Shown here: positions 17,665 to 25,724 of the stretch, in pieces | How positions within the stretch are numbered: the stretch's first letter is position 1 | How the letters are laid out: every line of letters starts with the position of its first letter | Assembly: GCF_001458395.1 (NCBI RefSeq) | Contig: NZ_CYSR01000010.1 | Coordinates: forward strand, 336,579 to 400,578 | DNA: 64,000 bases | Direction: 5' to 3' | Source of the DNA: Leisingera aquaemixtae | GTDB taxonomy: Bacteria; Pseudomonadota; Alphaproteobacteria; Rhodobacterales; Rhodobacteraceae | Made by a program: the position numbers and the translations under genes | The notes under the pieces: generated by a model | What the model saw: the letters and a program-made list of their open reading frames with translations, nothing else | Told to the model about the DNA's origin: nothing | The model's database searches: none

Positions 17665-17886
17665 TCAGCGGGAGGTCTGGTGGCGGATCAGCGGTTCGAT
17701 CCTGAGGTAGCGGCCCAGCTGCGCGTCCAGATGGCGCAAGGCGTCCGGGCTGGCAGACACCAGCACCCGCTCCCGGGCAGGCGGGCTGAGCAGCGTGAGC
17801 CCGTCAATGTCTTCCAGCTGGCTCTGCCAGTTCTGCGGCAGCTCCTCCCGCATCGTGCGCTTTACCGCAATCACATAATCGGCCAT
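17665..17886 (-). CDS. Small protein resembling a stand-alone subtilase prodomain/inhibitor
   Basis: 73 residues starting MADYVIAVKRTMREELP. ATG 17886 follows GGAGG and lies 16 bases past the subtilase stop. The predicted order strand, helix, strand, helix, strand is that of I9-type prodomains. Its C-terminal part (VLVSASPDALRHLDAQL to IEPLIRH) aligns without gaps to residues about 53-81 of the adjacent subtilase (VILEGTPAEMIALDAAT to VEPLILH), with 10 identities in 29 positions by my count. That similarity suggests an intramolecular-chaperone or inhibitor role acting in trans (inference). No known family name is assigned. Confidence 0.75.
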   Translation of the reverse strand: MADYVIAVKRTMREELPQNWQSQLEDIDGLTLLSPPARERVLVSASPDALRHLDAQLGRYLRIEPLIRHQTSR

Positions 17887-17902
17887 CGGCCCGGCCTCCG
17901 CT

Positions 17903-19393
17903 TCAGCTTCGGGGCATTCCGTGCCCTTCATATATGGCAGCAAGACCGATCGTCCTGCAAATTTCGCGCAGCCGGTGGCGGGCGAGGTCGCTGCGGAAGA
18001 TATTGCGCGGCATCGCAAGGTAAGACGCATCTTCCGCCAGCACCCGCGCCAGCACGCCGCAGGCCACCGGTGTCGCCATCGAGGTGCCGTCGAGCGCCGC
18101 ATAAGGCGCGGCGAGCCCGTGCCGGGCCGGGACCGGCGCGATGATGCCGACCCCCGGCGCGATGGCGTCGATTTCCGGTCCGAAGCAGGAGAAGCGGGCG
18201 AAGTAGAACCCGTCAAGGCCGAACAGCTCCGGCTGATCCGGCAACTGGCCGCCGGAAACGGAGTCCTCCGGCGCGGTGCCCAGCTTGCCCGCGGCGGAAA
18301 CCGCGGCGGTTTCCGGCAGGGCGGCGGGGAAATGCACGAACTCAAAGGAATTGGCGGCGGCGCACAGGCACAGCGTGCCGCGCTCGGCGGCGTCCTGCAC
18401 CGCATCCTGGACCACCTCGGATTTGACCGGCGCGCCCAGCGACAGGTTGATCAGATCCGCGCCCGCGCGGCTGAGGCTGTCGATTGCATCGGCAATGTCG
18501 ATATTCGCGGCGCCTTCGCCGGGCGGGAACACCCGGGCCGTGTGCAGCTCAACGCCGGGCGCGATGCCGCCATGCACCAGCACCTCCCCCGGGCGCCCGG
18601 CGATGGTGCCGGCCACATGGGTGCCATGCACATCCGCATCCGCCCCGCCATCGGGGTCGTGGATGCCGAGGATAAAGGCGCCATGATCGGTGCCCTGAAG
18701 ATGCGGATGCGGGCCCAGCCCGGTGTCGATGACGCCTACCCTGATGCCTGCGCCTGCGTCCGGCGCGAAACTGCTGATGCCGCTGGCGTGATGCCACCAG
18801 TCCAGCCGCCGGTTGCCCGGCAGCTTGCTGCAGACCACCGTGGTCTTCTGCCCCGAGACTTGCGCCCATCGCGCCCAGAAACCTGCATAGGGTTTGACGA
18901 TGGCGGCCAGGGGCTGAAAGGCCAGGTTGCTCGGGAAGGCGGCGACCCCGTCTGCCCCGGTGCGGGCCTCCTCCCGCATCACCTCGCCATCCAGGCGCCG
19001 CAGGAACAAAATGACGGTGGCCTGCGCCAGCGGCGCGCCGCCGCCGCGCACATGGAACTCCAGCGGCGCGGCGCCTGCGGGCGCGGCCCGCATCAGCCCC
19101 GCCAGCGGCACCCGGGCGTGTTTGAACATAGAGAGCGCGCCCTCGCGCTCGTGCAGGATCAGCGGCTCGACGATCACGTCGCTGGAGGTGGCCGCATCCA
19201 GCGCAATCATCTCGGCCGGGGTGCCTTCGAGGATCACACTGCGCCGGGCCAGATCATCGGCCGGGCGGGATTCAGAGCGGATATGGGCGGTGGCGGGCAG
19301 CACCGTCAGCGCCTCGGCCAGCGCCGCGCGCGAGGCGGTCTTTTCGGCGTCCTGGAATTTGCCGGCGCGCCGGTTAGACATCACGAATTGCAT
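17903..19393 (-). CDS. S8 family serine peptidase (subtilase) with prodomain-like and TTR-like N-terminal domains
   Basis: 496 residues, no signal peptide. Residues 1-90 resemble a prodomain ending VEPLILH; residues about 105-180 look like a transthyretin-like beta sandwich (GGGAPLAQATVILFLRRLDG, TGADGVAAFP); residues about 215-485 are the S8 catalytic domain with Asp223 in VGVIDTG, His256 in HGTHVAG, the oxyanion Asn348 and Ser438 in DGTSMATP. All catalytic residues are intact. ATG 19393 suits AAGGAGGG better than the in-frame GTG at 19402. The 73-residue gene 16 bases downstream shares the prodomain-like pattern. Whether it acts in the cytoplasm or is exported by a non-Sec route cannot be seen. 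Confidence 0.9.
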   Translation of the reverse strand: MQFVMSNRRAGKFQDAEKTASRAALAEALTVLPATAHIRSESRPADDLARRSVILEGTPAEMIALDAATSSDVIVEPLILHEREGALSMFKHARVPLAGLMRAAPAGAAPLEFHVRGGGAPLAQATVILFLRRLDGEVMREEARTGADGVAAFPSNLAFQPLAAIVKPYAGFWARWAQVSGQKTTVVCSKLPGNRRLDWWHHASGISSFAPDAGAGIRVGVIDTGLGPHPHLQGTDHGAFILGIHDPDGGADADVHGTHVAGTIAGRPGEVLVHGGIAPGVELHTARVFPPGEGAANIDIADAIDSLSRAGADLINLSLGAPVKSEVVQDAVQDAAERGTLCLCAAANSFEFVHFPAALPETAAVSAAGKLGTAPEDSVSGGQLPDQPELFGLDGFYFARFSCFGPEIDAIAPGVGIIAPVPARHGLAAPYAALDGTSMATPVACGVLARVLAEDASYLAMPRNIFRSDLARHRLREICRTIGLAAIYEGHGMPRS

Positions 19394-19488
19394 GATCTGC
19401 ACTCCCTCCTTGCTGCACGTATGAGGATAGTGCTTTTCGCGCCCGCAACCAGTTGCGGTTCAAGGCAGTTGCCGCCGCCTAAGCAGGG

Positions 19489-19518
19489 GCCCGCACCCCG
19501 CCGGGGCGGGGTGCGGGC
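19489..19518 (-). terminator. Long hairpin downstream of phaB
   Basis: A 12-bp perfect stem (GCCCGCACCCCG at 19489 with CGGGGTGCGGGC at 19507) and 6-base loop start 19 bases past the phaB stop. No T-run follows, so it may terminate weakly or protect the 3' end. A second short dyad, CCGCAAC-CA-GTTGCGG, lies at 19443-19458. Confidence 0.5.
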
Positions 19519-19536
19519 TGTCATCGGTTCAGCGTG

Positions 19537-20259
19537 TCAGACGAAGAACTGCGCGCCGTTGGCGGAGATGGTCGAGCCGTTGATGAAGCCCGACTCGTCA
19601 GACGCCAGGAAGGCCACGCAGCGGGCGATCTCTTCCGGCTCGCCCAGGCGGCCGGCCGGGATCTGGGCAATGATCGATTCCCGCACCTTCTCCGGCACTG
19701 CCATCACCATTTCGGTGGCGATATAGCCGGGGCAGACCGCGTTGGCGGTGATGCCGGCGCGGGCGCCTTCCTGCGCCAGCGATTTCACGATGCCCAGGTC
19801 GCCTGCCTTGGTCGCGGCATAGTTCACCTGCGCGAACTGGCCCTTCTGGCCGTTGATTGAGGAGATCACGATGACGCGGCCGAACTTGCGCTCGCGCATG
19901 CCCGGCCAGACCGGGTGAACGGTGTTGAACACGCCTGTCAGGTTGGTGTCGATCACTTCCTGCCACTGCTGCGGCGTCATCTTGTGGAAGGGCGCGTCGC
20001 GGGTGATGCCGGCGTTGGCCACAACGATGTCGATCGGGCCCATTTCCTCTTCGACCTTGGCGATGCCGGCGGCGCTTTCCTCGTAGCTGCCAACATTCCA
20101 TTTGTAGGTCTTGATGCCGGTTTCGTCGGTGAATTTCGCCGCGGCTTCGTCATTGCCGGCATAGGTCGCGGCCACATTGCAGCCCTGCGCCTTCAGCGCC
20201 TGGGAAATTGCTGCGCCGATGCCGCGGGAACCGCCGGTGACGAGTGCAGTACGTGCCAT
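19537..20259 (-). CDS. phaB: Acetoacetyl-CoA reductase PhaB
   Basis: PhaB reduces acetoacetyl-CoA to (R)-3-hydroxybutyryl-CoA with NADPH in polyhydroxybutyrate synthesis. The 240-residue short-chain dehydrogenase has the TGGSRGIG cofactor loop, NAGITRD, the catalytic Ser of ISSINGQKGQ, and YAATKAG with the Tyr and Lys; SINGQKGQFGQ-like sequence is typical of PhaB. GGAGG precedes the ATG. It lies 193 bases downstream of phaA, after a terminator and two palindromes, so it may have its own promoter. phaC is not in the window. Confidence 0.96.
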   Translation of the reverse strand: MARTALVTGGSRGIGAAISQALKAQGCNVAATYAGNDEAAAKFTDETGIKTYKWNVGSYEESAAGIAKVEEEMGPIDIVVANAGITRDAPFHKMTPQQWQEVIDTNLTGVFNTVHPVWPGMRERKFGRVIVISSINGQKGQFAQVNYAATKAGDLGIVKSLAQEGARAGITANAVCPGYIATEMVMAVPEKVRESIIAQIPAGRLGEPEEIARCVAFLASDESGFINGSTISANGAQFFV

Positions 20260-20320
20260 TCAAGAATCCTCCAGATGAGTTTTTGCTTTGGTAATCTTGC
20301 TACAGTTTTGCTTATGCGGG

Positions 20321-20361
20321 CGCAACATTATTGCGTCATGAAATTTCTGCATTGCCGCAAT
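20321..20361. promoter_or_regulatory. Two TTGC/GCAA dyads upstream of phaB
   Basis: CGCAACATTATTGCG (20321-20335) and ATTGCCGCAAT (20351-20361) are perfect inverted repeats in the 138 bases between the phaA terminator and phaB. The TTGC half-site recurs in the larger palindrome upstream of phaA, which suggests binding by the same regulator, probably PhaR. Confidence 0.45.
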
Positions 20362-20397
20362 TAAATTGTCGCACCCGCGGAATACCGCTGAATTGTA

Positions 20398-20428
20398 AAA
20401 GAAAAAGGGCGCCCCGAAAGGGCGCCCT
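20398..20428 (-). terminator. Rho-independent terminator of phaA
   Basis: An 8-bp stem (AGGGCGCC with GGCGCCCT) followed on the minus strand by TTTTTC. It separates phaA from phaB, implying that phaB is at least partly transcribed on its own. Confidence 0.8.
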
Positions 20429-20452
20429 GCGATATCAGCGGATTTGCGCCAC

Positions 20453-21628
20453 TTACGGGCGCTCCACGCACATGGCAACGCCCATGCCGCCGCCGATGCA
20501 CAGCGTGGCCAGGCCTTTCTTGGCACCGCGGCGCTTCATTTCGAACAGAAGCGTGTTCAGAACCCGGCAGCCCGAGGCGCCGATCGGGTGGCCGATGGCA
20601 ATGGCGCCGCCGTTCACGTTCACGATCGCCGGATCCCAGCCCATGTCCTTGTTCACCGCGCAGGCCTGGGCGGCAAAGGCTTCGTTGGCTTCGACCAGAT
20701 CCAGGTCATTGACCGACCAGCCGGCCTTCTCCAGCGCCTTGCGGGAGGCATAGACCGGGCCGACGCCCATGATCGCCGGATCCAGCCCGGCGGTGGCGTA
20801 GGAGGCGATGCGGGCCAGCGGCTCGATGCCGCGGCGTTCGGCCTCGTCAGCGCTCATGAGCAGGGTGGCAGCGGCGCCGTCGTTCAGGCCGGAAGCGTTG
20901 GCCGCAGTGACCGAGCCGTCCCTGGTGAAGGCCGGGCGCAGCTTCTGCATCGCTTCCATGGTGGCGCCGTGGCGGATGTATTCGTCCTGGTCCACTACGG
21001 TTTCGCCCTTGCGGGTCTTCACGGTGAAGGCAGCGATCTCATCGGCGAACTTGCCTGCCTTCTGAGCCGCTTCGGCCTTGTTTTGCGAGGCGACAGCAAA
21101 CTCGTCCTGCATGTCGCGGGAGATCTGCCACTGCTCGGCCACGTTTTCGGCGGTCTGGCCCATATGGTAGCCGTTGAAGGCGTCCCACAGGCCGTCGCGG
21201 ATCATCGTGTCGATGTATTGCATGTCGCCCATCTTATGGCCCGCGCGCAGATGCGCGGCATGGGGGCTGAGGGTCATGTTCTCCTGGCCGCCGGCCGCCA
21301 CGATGGATGCATCGCCCAGCTGGATGTGCTGCGCCCCAAGGGCCACGGCGCGCAGGCCGGAGCCGCAGACCTGGTTGATGCCCCAGGCGGCGCTTTCCTT
21401 GGGCAGGCCCGCATTGATATGCGCCTGGCGGGCCGGGTTCTGGCCCTGGGCGGCGGTCAGCACTTGGCCCAGAATGGTTTCCGAAACTTCGGATTTGTCG
21501 ACACCGGCCCGCTCCACCACGGCTTCCAGCACCGCGGCGCCCAGATCATGGGCAGGGGTATTAGCGAACGCGCCGCCAAAGGAGCCGACGGCGGTGCGTG
21601 CGGCCGATGCGATTACAACATTGGTCAT
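20453..21628 (-). CDS. phaA: Acetyl-CoA C-acetyltransferase PhaA
   Basis: A 391-residue thiolase that condenses two acetyl-CoA to acetoacetyl-CoA, the first step of polyhydroxybutyrate synthesis, and also feeds the ethylmalonyl-CoA pathway. Catalytic residues are visible: the nucleophilic Cys of [11 protein letters not shown], the His of GHPIGASG and the second Cys of [15 protein letters not shown] is also typical. ATG 21628 gives the usual family length. A 20-bp palindrome lies 112 bases upstream. Confidence 0.96.
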   Translation of the reverse strand: MTNVVIASAARTAVGSFGGAFANTPAHDLGAAVLEAVVERAGVDKSEVSETILGQVLTAAQGQNPARQAHINAGLPKESAAWGINQVCGSGLRAVALGAQHIQLGDASIVAAGGQENMTLSPHAAHLRAGHKMGDMQYIDTMIRDGLWDAFNGYHMGQTAENVAEQWQISRDMQDEFAVASQNKAEAAQKAGKFADEIAAFTVKTRKGETVVDQDEYIRHGATMEAMQKLRPAFTRDGSVTAANASGLNDGAAATLLMSADEAERRGIEPLARIASYATAGLDPAIMGVGPVYASRKALEKAGWSVNDLDLVEANEAFAAQACAVNKDMGWDPAIVNVNGGAIAIGHPIGASGCRVLNTLLFEMKRRGAKKGLATLCIGGGMGVAMCVERP

Positions 21629-22250
21629 TGATTTCTGGTCCTCTGCCATCATTTTGGTCTTCGGAAAAGCGCCGCGCAAACGGCCGGGCCGTGCCTGCGC
21701 AACAATCTTTCCCGTATCCTCCGGGTCCCGGCATAATCTATTGCTGCACGTGCAGCAATTGACAGGGTGTCCCAGTCAGAGCGCAAGAGTCAACCGCCAG
21801 AAACGTCCTCTGCCGGAGGATTTCCGTCAGCGCCGGGGCGGGGGGCTGCGGGGCCGCGGACCCGGGCGCCGGACCGCGGCGCGGGGCGGGCTGGAAAGCG
21901 GCTGCAAAGACAACGCGCTAACGCGGGGGCAGCCGGTCTGCGGCCGGGGTGATTTGCGCTGCGGCACCGCCGGCATCCGGCGCGGAGGGCCGCAGAGGAG
22001 GCGGCGTGAAGGACCGCGGCCCGCCTTCGATCGGCATCCGGCCTGGCTCGTGGCACAAGGCAAGGTTGAGTCGAGTAAACGCTTGGAGGCCGCTGGACCG
22101 GCGCGGCATGCCGGGGCCGGCCGCTGACGGATGCGGCGGTCAGAACGAATGCTGCCGCCCAGCCCCCGGGAGCCGCGCGCGTGCGCCGGGCAGCGGAGCG
22201 TATTCCGCTGGCAGGGCGTCAGCGGGCGGGACCTGTGCGCGCCCCTGTTC
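21629..22250. other. Long gene-free stretch between phaA and the EAL gene
   Basis: About 620 bases. The phaA-proximal 130 bases carry its promoter region and the 20-bp palindrome. From about 21780 to 22250 the sequence is extremely GC-rich and has several short overlapping open frames on both strands, none with a ribosome binding site or recognisable protein motif. I see no repeat, tRNA or hairpin terminator. It may be a decayed gene or hold an unannotated small RNA. Confidence 0.6.
21740..21759. promoter_or_regulatory. 20-bp perfect palindrome upstream of phaA, PhaR-type operator candidate
   Basis: ATTGCTGCACGTGCAGCAAT reads identically on both strands and contains CTGC-N4-GCAG, the arrangement reported for PhaR, the polyhydroxybutyrate-responsive repressor of Rhodobacter-type bacteria. 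It lies 112 bases upstream of the phaA ATG. A close relative occurs at 59792. Confidence 0.7.
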
Positions 22251-23090
22251 TTATCCGGCCTGCTGGCGCTGCTTCATGTCCTCGATCCAGGGCGGCGACA
22301 CTGACGGCGCGCCGTACAGGTAGCCCTGCAGGCAATCCACCCCGTTCTCCACCAGAAAGGCGGCATCTTCCTGGCTTTCCACCGACTCGGCGACGGTGAA
22401 CATGTCGAACTGTTTGGCAATGCCGATCAGGGCCCGCACAACCGACTGATTGTCATGGCTGGCGTGGATGCCGCGCACGAACTGGCCGTCGATCTTTACC
22501 GCGTCAAAGAAGAACTGGCGGAAATGGCCGATCGCCGTTGTGCCGGCGCCGAAGTTGTCGAGCGCAAAGGCAATCCCGTGCTGCTGCATCCGGCCCATGA
22601 AATCCAGCACCAGCTCCGGCGCGGCCATGACCGAAGCCTCGGTCAGTTCCAGCACCAGGCGTTCGCCCAGCGTGGCGTCGCCTCTCAGAAACCGGTGCAG
22701 CACCTGCGTCCAGCGCTGATAACCGATGGAGCGGGCGGACATGTTGACGGAGAGGCGGATCTGCGGGAATTTCTCCAGCGCGCGCAAGCCGTGCTGCAGC
22801 GCCAGGCAGTCCATCTCGCGGCCGATTTCCTTATCCTCGACCACATGCATGAATTCCCGCGCGGGAATCACCCGGCCGGTCGGGTCCAGCACCCGGATGT
22901 AGCCCTCGTAAAAGGCGACGCCATGCGGCGCCATCGCCTGCATGATGGGCTGATAGGCCAAGACGGTCTGGCCATGGCGGACCGCTTCGCCAACCATATC
23001 CAGCGTAGTCCGGTCGCGGCCGGCCACGGCCGCGCTCAGCGGGTTATCGGAGCCTTCGGGCAGATCTGCCATCTCGATTCTATCGTTCAT
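22251..23090 (-). CDS. EAL-domain protein, probably catalytically impaired
   Basis: 279 residues, almost entirely one EAL domain (about 35-270), the fold of cyclic-di-GMP phosphodiesterases. Recognisable blocks: the signature position reads EGYIR at 62-66 rather than EALLR; NMSAR at 116; ELTEAS at 148; DNFGAGTTAIG at 178 where DDFGTGYSSL is usual; VKIDGQFV at 198; AESVES at 234; QGYLYG at 255. Loss of the second Asp of the DD motif and the altered EAL signature suggest weak or no hydrolysis and a binding role, although most metal ligands remain. No sensor domain, GGDEF or membrane segment. Confidence 0.88.
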   Translation of the reverse strand: MNDRIEMADLPEGSDNPLSAAVAGRDRTTLDMVGEAVRHGQTVLAYQPIMQAMAPHGVAFYEGYIRVLDPTGRVIPAREFMHVVEDKEIGREMDCLALQHGLRALEKFPQIRLSVNMSARSIGYQRWTQVLHRFLRGDATLGERLVLELTEASVMAAPELVLDFMGRMQQHGIAFALDNFGAGTTAIGHFRQFFFDAVKIDGQFVRGIHASHDNQSVVRALIGIAKQFDMFTVAESVESQEDAAFLVENGVDCLQGYLYGAPSVSPPWIEDMKQRQQAG

Positions 23091-23217
23091 GTGCTGCTGG
23101 GGCCTTGTTCCGGCTAAGATGTGACACAGTATGATGCTCCGGGCAGCGTCGCGCAAAAGGGTTGAGCCGGGATTAAAGTTCAAATTTGAGCTTTCGGGCT
23201 GCTGGCCCAGGTCCGGC

Positions 23218-24150
23218 TCAGCCGCCAAAGCCAGGAGTGCCCGCATCTTCGGGGTGGCGGGCCAAGTGGGCGGCCTTGATCCCGGCAGAGGTCTCGCGGC
23301 TGCCGTCATGGCTGTAGCCGGGCGGCGCAAAGGCATAGAGCAGCCGTTGTTTCAGGGTCAGGCCGGGCCGGGCCATGTCCTTGAAGATGCCTGCCCATTC
23401 ATGAAAAGCCACGCGCAGCGGGTTGAAGCTGGCGATGTTGTGCACCAGCCCGTAATCGGGCCGGTCGTGGTCCTGTTCGGGCACGAAGGTGCCAAACAGC
23501 TTGTCCCAGATGATGAACACCCCGGCATAGTTGCAATCCAGATAGCGCGGATTGCGGCCATGGTGGGCGCGGTGGTGGCTGGGGGTGTTCATCACCGCCT
23601 CGAACCAGCGCGGCAGGCGGCCAACCGCCTCGGTGTGGATCCAGAACTGGTAGATCAGGTTCAGACCGCCGCAGAACAGCACCAGCGCCGGGTGAAATCC
23701 CAAGAGAACCATCGGCGCCTTCACCACCATCATGAAGGTGAAAGTGCCGGTCCAGGTCTGCCGCAGCGCGGTGGTCAGGTTGTAGTGCTGGCTGGAGTGG
23801 TGGTTCACGTGGGAGGCCCAGACCCAGCGCACCCGGTGGCCCAGGCGGTGCACCCAGTAATAGCGCAGGTCGTCCAGCACGAAACAGGCCAGCACCGCCC
23901 AGAGCGAGGTGCCCATGTCCAGCGGCGTCAGCTCCCACAGGAACATCAGCAGCGCCCAGGCGATGAAGCCCAGCAGCAGCCCCTCGGCGACGCTGCCCGC
24001 GCCCATAATCAGCGAGGTGACAGCATCGCGGGTCTCATACCGCCCGCCGCGCTTTTTGAGGGCGATCCACAGGAACTCGGCCAGGATCGCGGCGATTAAA
24101 AACGGCACCGCCAGCTGAGTCACGTCGGGAAAGGAAATCTGTCCGGTCAT
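23218..24150 (-). CDS. Sterol desaturase/fatty acid hydroxylase family membrane protein
   Basis: 310 residues with several N-terminal membrane segments and the histidine clusters of the di-iron hydroxylase family: HRLGH (about 104), HVNHHSSQH (about 115) and HHRAHH (about 195). These enzymes hydroxylate or desaturate membrane lipids or carotenoids in an O2-dependent reaction; the substrate cannot be read here. Its ATG at 24150 overlaps the stop of the upstream 132-residue membrane protein as ATGA, so the two are coupled. Confidence 0.9.
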   Translation of the reverse strand: MTGQISFPDVTQLAVPFLIAAILAEFLWIALKKRGGRYETRDAVTSLIMGAGSVAEGLLLGFIAWALLMFLWELTPLDMGTSLWAVLACFVLDDLRYYWVHRLGHRVRWVWASHVNHHSSQHYNLTTALRQTWTGTFTFMMVVKAPMVLLGFHPALVLFCGGLNLIYQFWIHTEAVGRLPRWFEAVMNTPSHHRAHHGRNPRYLDCNYAGVFIIWDKLFGTFVPEQDHDRPDYGLVHNIASFNPLRVAFHEWAGIFKDMARPGLTLKQRLLYAFAPPGYSHDGSRETSAGIKAAHLARHPEDAGTPGFGG

Positions 24151-24545
24151 GCAGCCTCCGCCGGGGTGTTGATCAGCTCCAGCCACTGCCGGCGCTCGTC
24201 GTCTGGCAAGGACAGGGAGAGGCCGGGGGCGGAAAAGTCGTTGAACTCAAACCGCAGCCCGCTGGCGGTTTCGCGAACCCGGGCCGCGGCCAGAGGGCGG
24301 CCCACCGTATCGGCGCCAAAGGCCCAGAGCAGCCCGGGGCCGCCCTCGGTCAGCACCAGCGCCGCCTGCCCGCTGGCGGCGGGCAGAACCTTGGTAACGC
24401 AGTCGTTGGGAAAATGGCGCAGCCAGGCGGAGCGGGCGCTGCCGGCGGTCAGAACGGCCTGCCGGGACCGCCCCGCCAAGTGCAGCAGCACGGCAATTCC
24501 GGATATCCCGCCCACGACCAGGGCCAGCAGCAGTTCCAGCGGCAT
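24147..24545 (-). CDS. Small membrane-anchored protein of unknown function
   Basis: 132 residues. A single N-terminal membrane helix (PLELLLALVVGGISGIAVLL) is followed by a soluble beta-rich domain with ALVLTEGGPGLLWAFGADTV and a conserved-looking FNDFSAPGLSLSLPDDERR. GGAGG precedes ATG 24545; a GTG one codon earlier is possible. The 4-base overlap with the hydroxylase gene implies a shared job in membrane lipid modification (inference). No family recognised. Confidence 0.75.
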   Translation of the reverse strand: MPLELLLALVVGGISGIAVLLHLAGRSRQAVLTAGSARSAWLRHFPNDCVTKVLPAASGQAALVLTEGGPGLLWAFGADTVGRPLAAARVRETASGLRFEFNDFSAPGLSLSLPDDERRQWLELINTPAEAA

Positions 24546-24620
24546 CACGTCCTCCCGCGGGTAGACTGGCGGCCTGCCGGAAGGCTGTCAAAGGTGGCGT
24601 GGGGTCAAGCCCGGCTGCCG

Positions 24621-24962
24621 CTATCCCGCCATTGCGGTGCTGCGCGGGCGGGCCAGAACCTCCATCTGCACTACCCGCTCGACAAAGGGCACCAGCCCTT
24701 CCGGCCCGGAGGCGCGGTCCTTGAGGTGGATGCAGACGTCCGGCCGGAGGGCGGCAATGATGCCGATCAGATCGCCGCGGATCTGGTCGTCCAGGCCTGC
24801 GCCCATGATCACGCATTCGATGCGCGGCTCGGTTTCCAGCTGGCGCACCACTTCGGGCTGGTCATGCGCGCCCAGCCATTGGATCGGCAGATGGTCCAGC
24901 TGTTCAGCCACATTGCCGATCACATTCGGCAGCTTGCCGATCAGTAACACAACAGGTTTCAT
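24621..24962 (-). CDS. Receiver-like small protein of unknown function
   Basis: 113 residues, starting MKPVVLLIGKLPNVIGNVAE. The alternating strands and helices (VVLLIGK, QWLGAH, IECVIMGAG, DVCIHLKD) look like a CheY-like or flavodoxin-like Rossmann fold, but the paired acidic residues and phosphorylatable Asp of true receivers are not in place. GGAG lies six bases before ATG 24962. It is the first gene of the minus-strand group ending with the hydroxylase, 75 bases from the next. Confidence 0.7.
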   Translation of the reverse strand: MKPVVLLIGKLPNVIGNVAEQLDHLPIQWLGAHDQPEVVRQLETEPRIECVIMGAGLDDQIRGDLIGIIAALRPDVCIHLKDRASGPEGLVPFVERVVQMEVLARPRSTAMAG

Positions 24963-25129
24963 ATTACGCTCCACCCTAAACGCGGGCGCCTTACCGGGGC
25001 GTCCCTCAGGAGTGAAATAGTGCGAATCTCTGCTGGGTCAGGGCCACGGGGTGAGCGGCGGCGCGGCAAAGAAACTCTCTCGTTTGCAGCGCCGGCCAGC
25101 CCTCAGCCCAAGCGTCCCGGGTGCTTCGC

Positions 25130-25702
25130 TCAGCTGCCTTCCGGATCAGCGATCATCGCCGCGATGATCTGCTTGGCGCTCTCGGAGTTCCATTCGGCAT
25201 CACCCAAAAGCCGCGCGGCCTCCTTACCGTCGCGGTCCAGCAGCACCGTGATCGGCAGGCCGATCACCGCCATTTCACGGGCCAGCGCCTGTTTCGGGTC
25301 CTGGTGGCGGGGCAGGCTGTTGATGCCGTTTTCATCAAAGAATTTCTGGATGCCCGCGGGCGAGTTGCGCCCGGTGGCGATGGTCAGCACCTGGAAATCC
25401 TCGCCGCCGAACTCCTGCTGCAGTTCTTCCAGCTGCGGCATCTCCTTGCGGCAGGGGGCGCACCAGGTGGCCCAGAAGTTCAAGAGCACGATCTTGCCCC
25501 TGTAGTCGGCCAGGGTCGCGGTGCCCGCGCCGTCGGCCAGGTCAAACGCGGCCGCGGACACATCGCGCGGCTCGGCATGCACCACCAGCTTCTTCATCGA
25601 GCCGTCGCGCAGAGCCTCCAGCTGCGCCTGATCCGCCGCAACAGCGGCATTTGCACCCAAGGCGAGGGCCATATAAAGGGAAAGCTGACGAAACAGACGC
25701 AT
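25130..25702 (-). CDS. TlpA-like exported thioredoxin-fold protein
   Basis: 190 residues. A signal peptide ([20 protein letters not shown]) leads a periplasmic thioredoxin domain with the active-site motif [16 protein letters not shown] (CAPC) and cis-Pro region [16 protein letters not shown], as in TlpA/ResA/CcmG-type disulfide reductases that maintain apo-cytochrome c or other thiols. The partner protein is unknown. ATG 25702 was chosen because a signal peptide follows directly and GGAG lies upstream. It is divergent from argH across 22 bases, so the two promoters overlap. Confidence 0.92.
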   Translation of the reverse strand: MRLFRQLSLYMALALGANAAVAADQAQLEALRDGSMKKLVVHAEPRDVSAAAFDLADGAGTATLADYRGKIVLLNFWATWCAPCRKEMPQLEELQQEFGGEDFQVLTIATGRNSPAGIQKFFDENGINSLPRHQDPKQALAREMAVIGLPITVLLDRDGKEAARLLGDAEWNSESAKQIIAAMIADPEGS

Positions 25703-25724
25703 ATTATCTCCGGGGTTCCACACC

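Noticed and set aside
21949-22323. Plus-strand open frame of 124 codons between phaA and the EAL gene
   Set aside because: No plausible ribosome binding site and a Pro/Arg/Gly-rich translation; it also overlaps the EAL gene.
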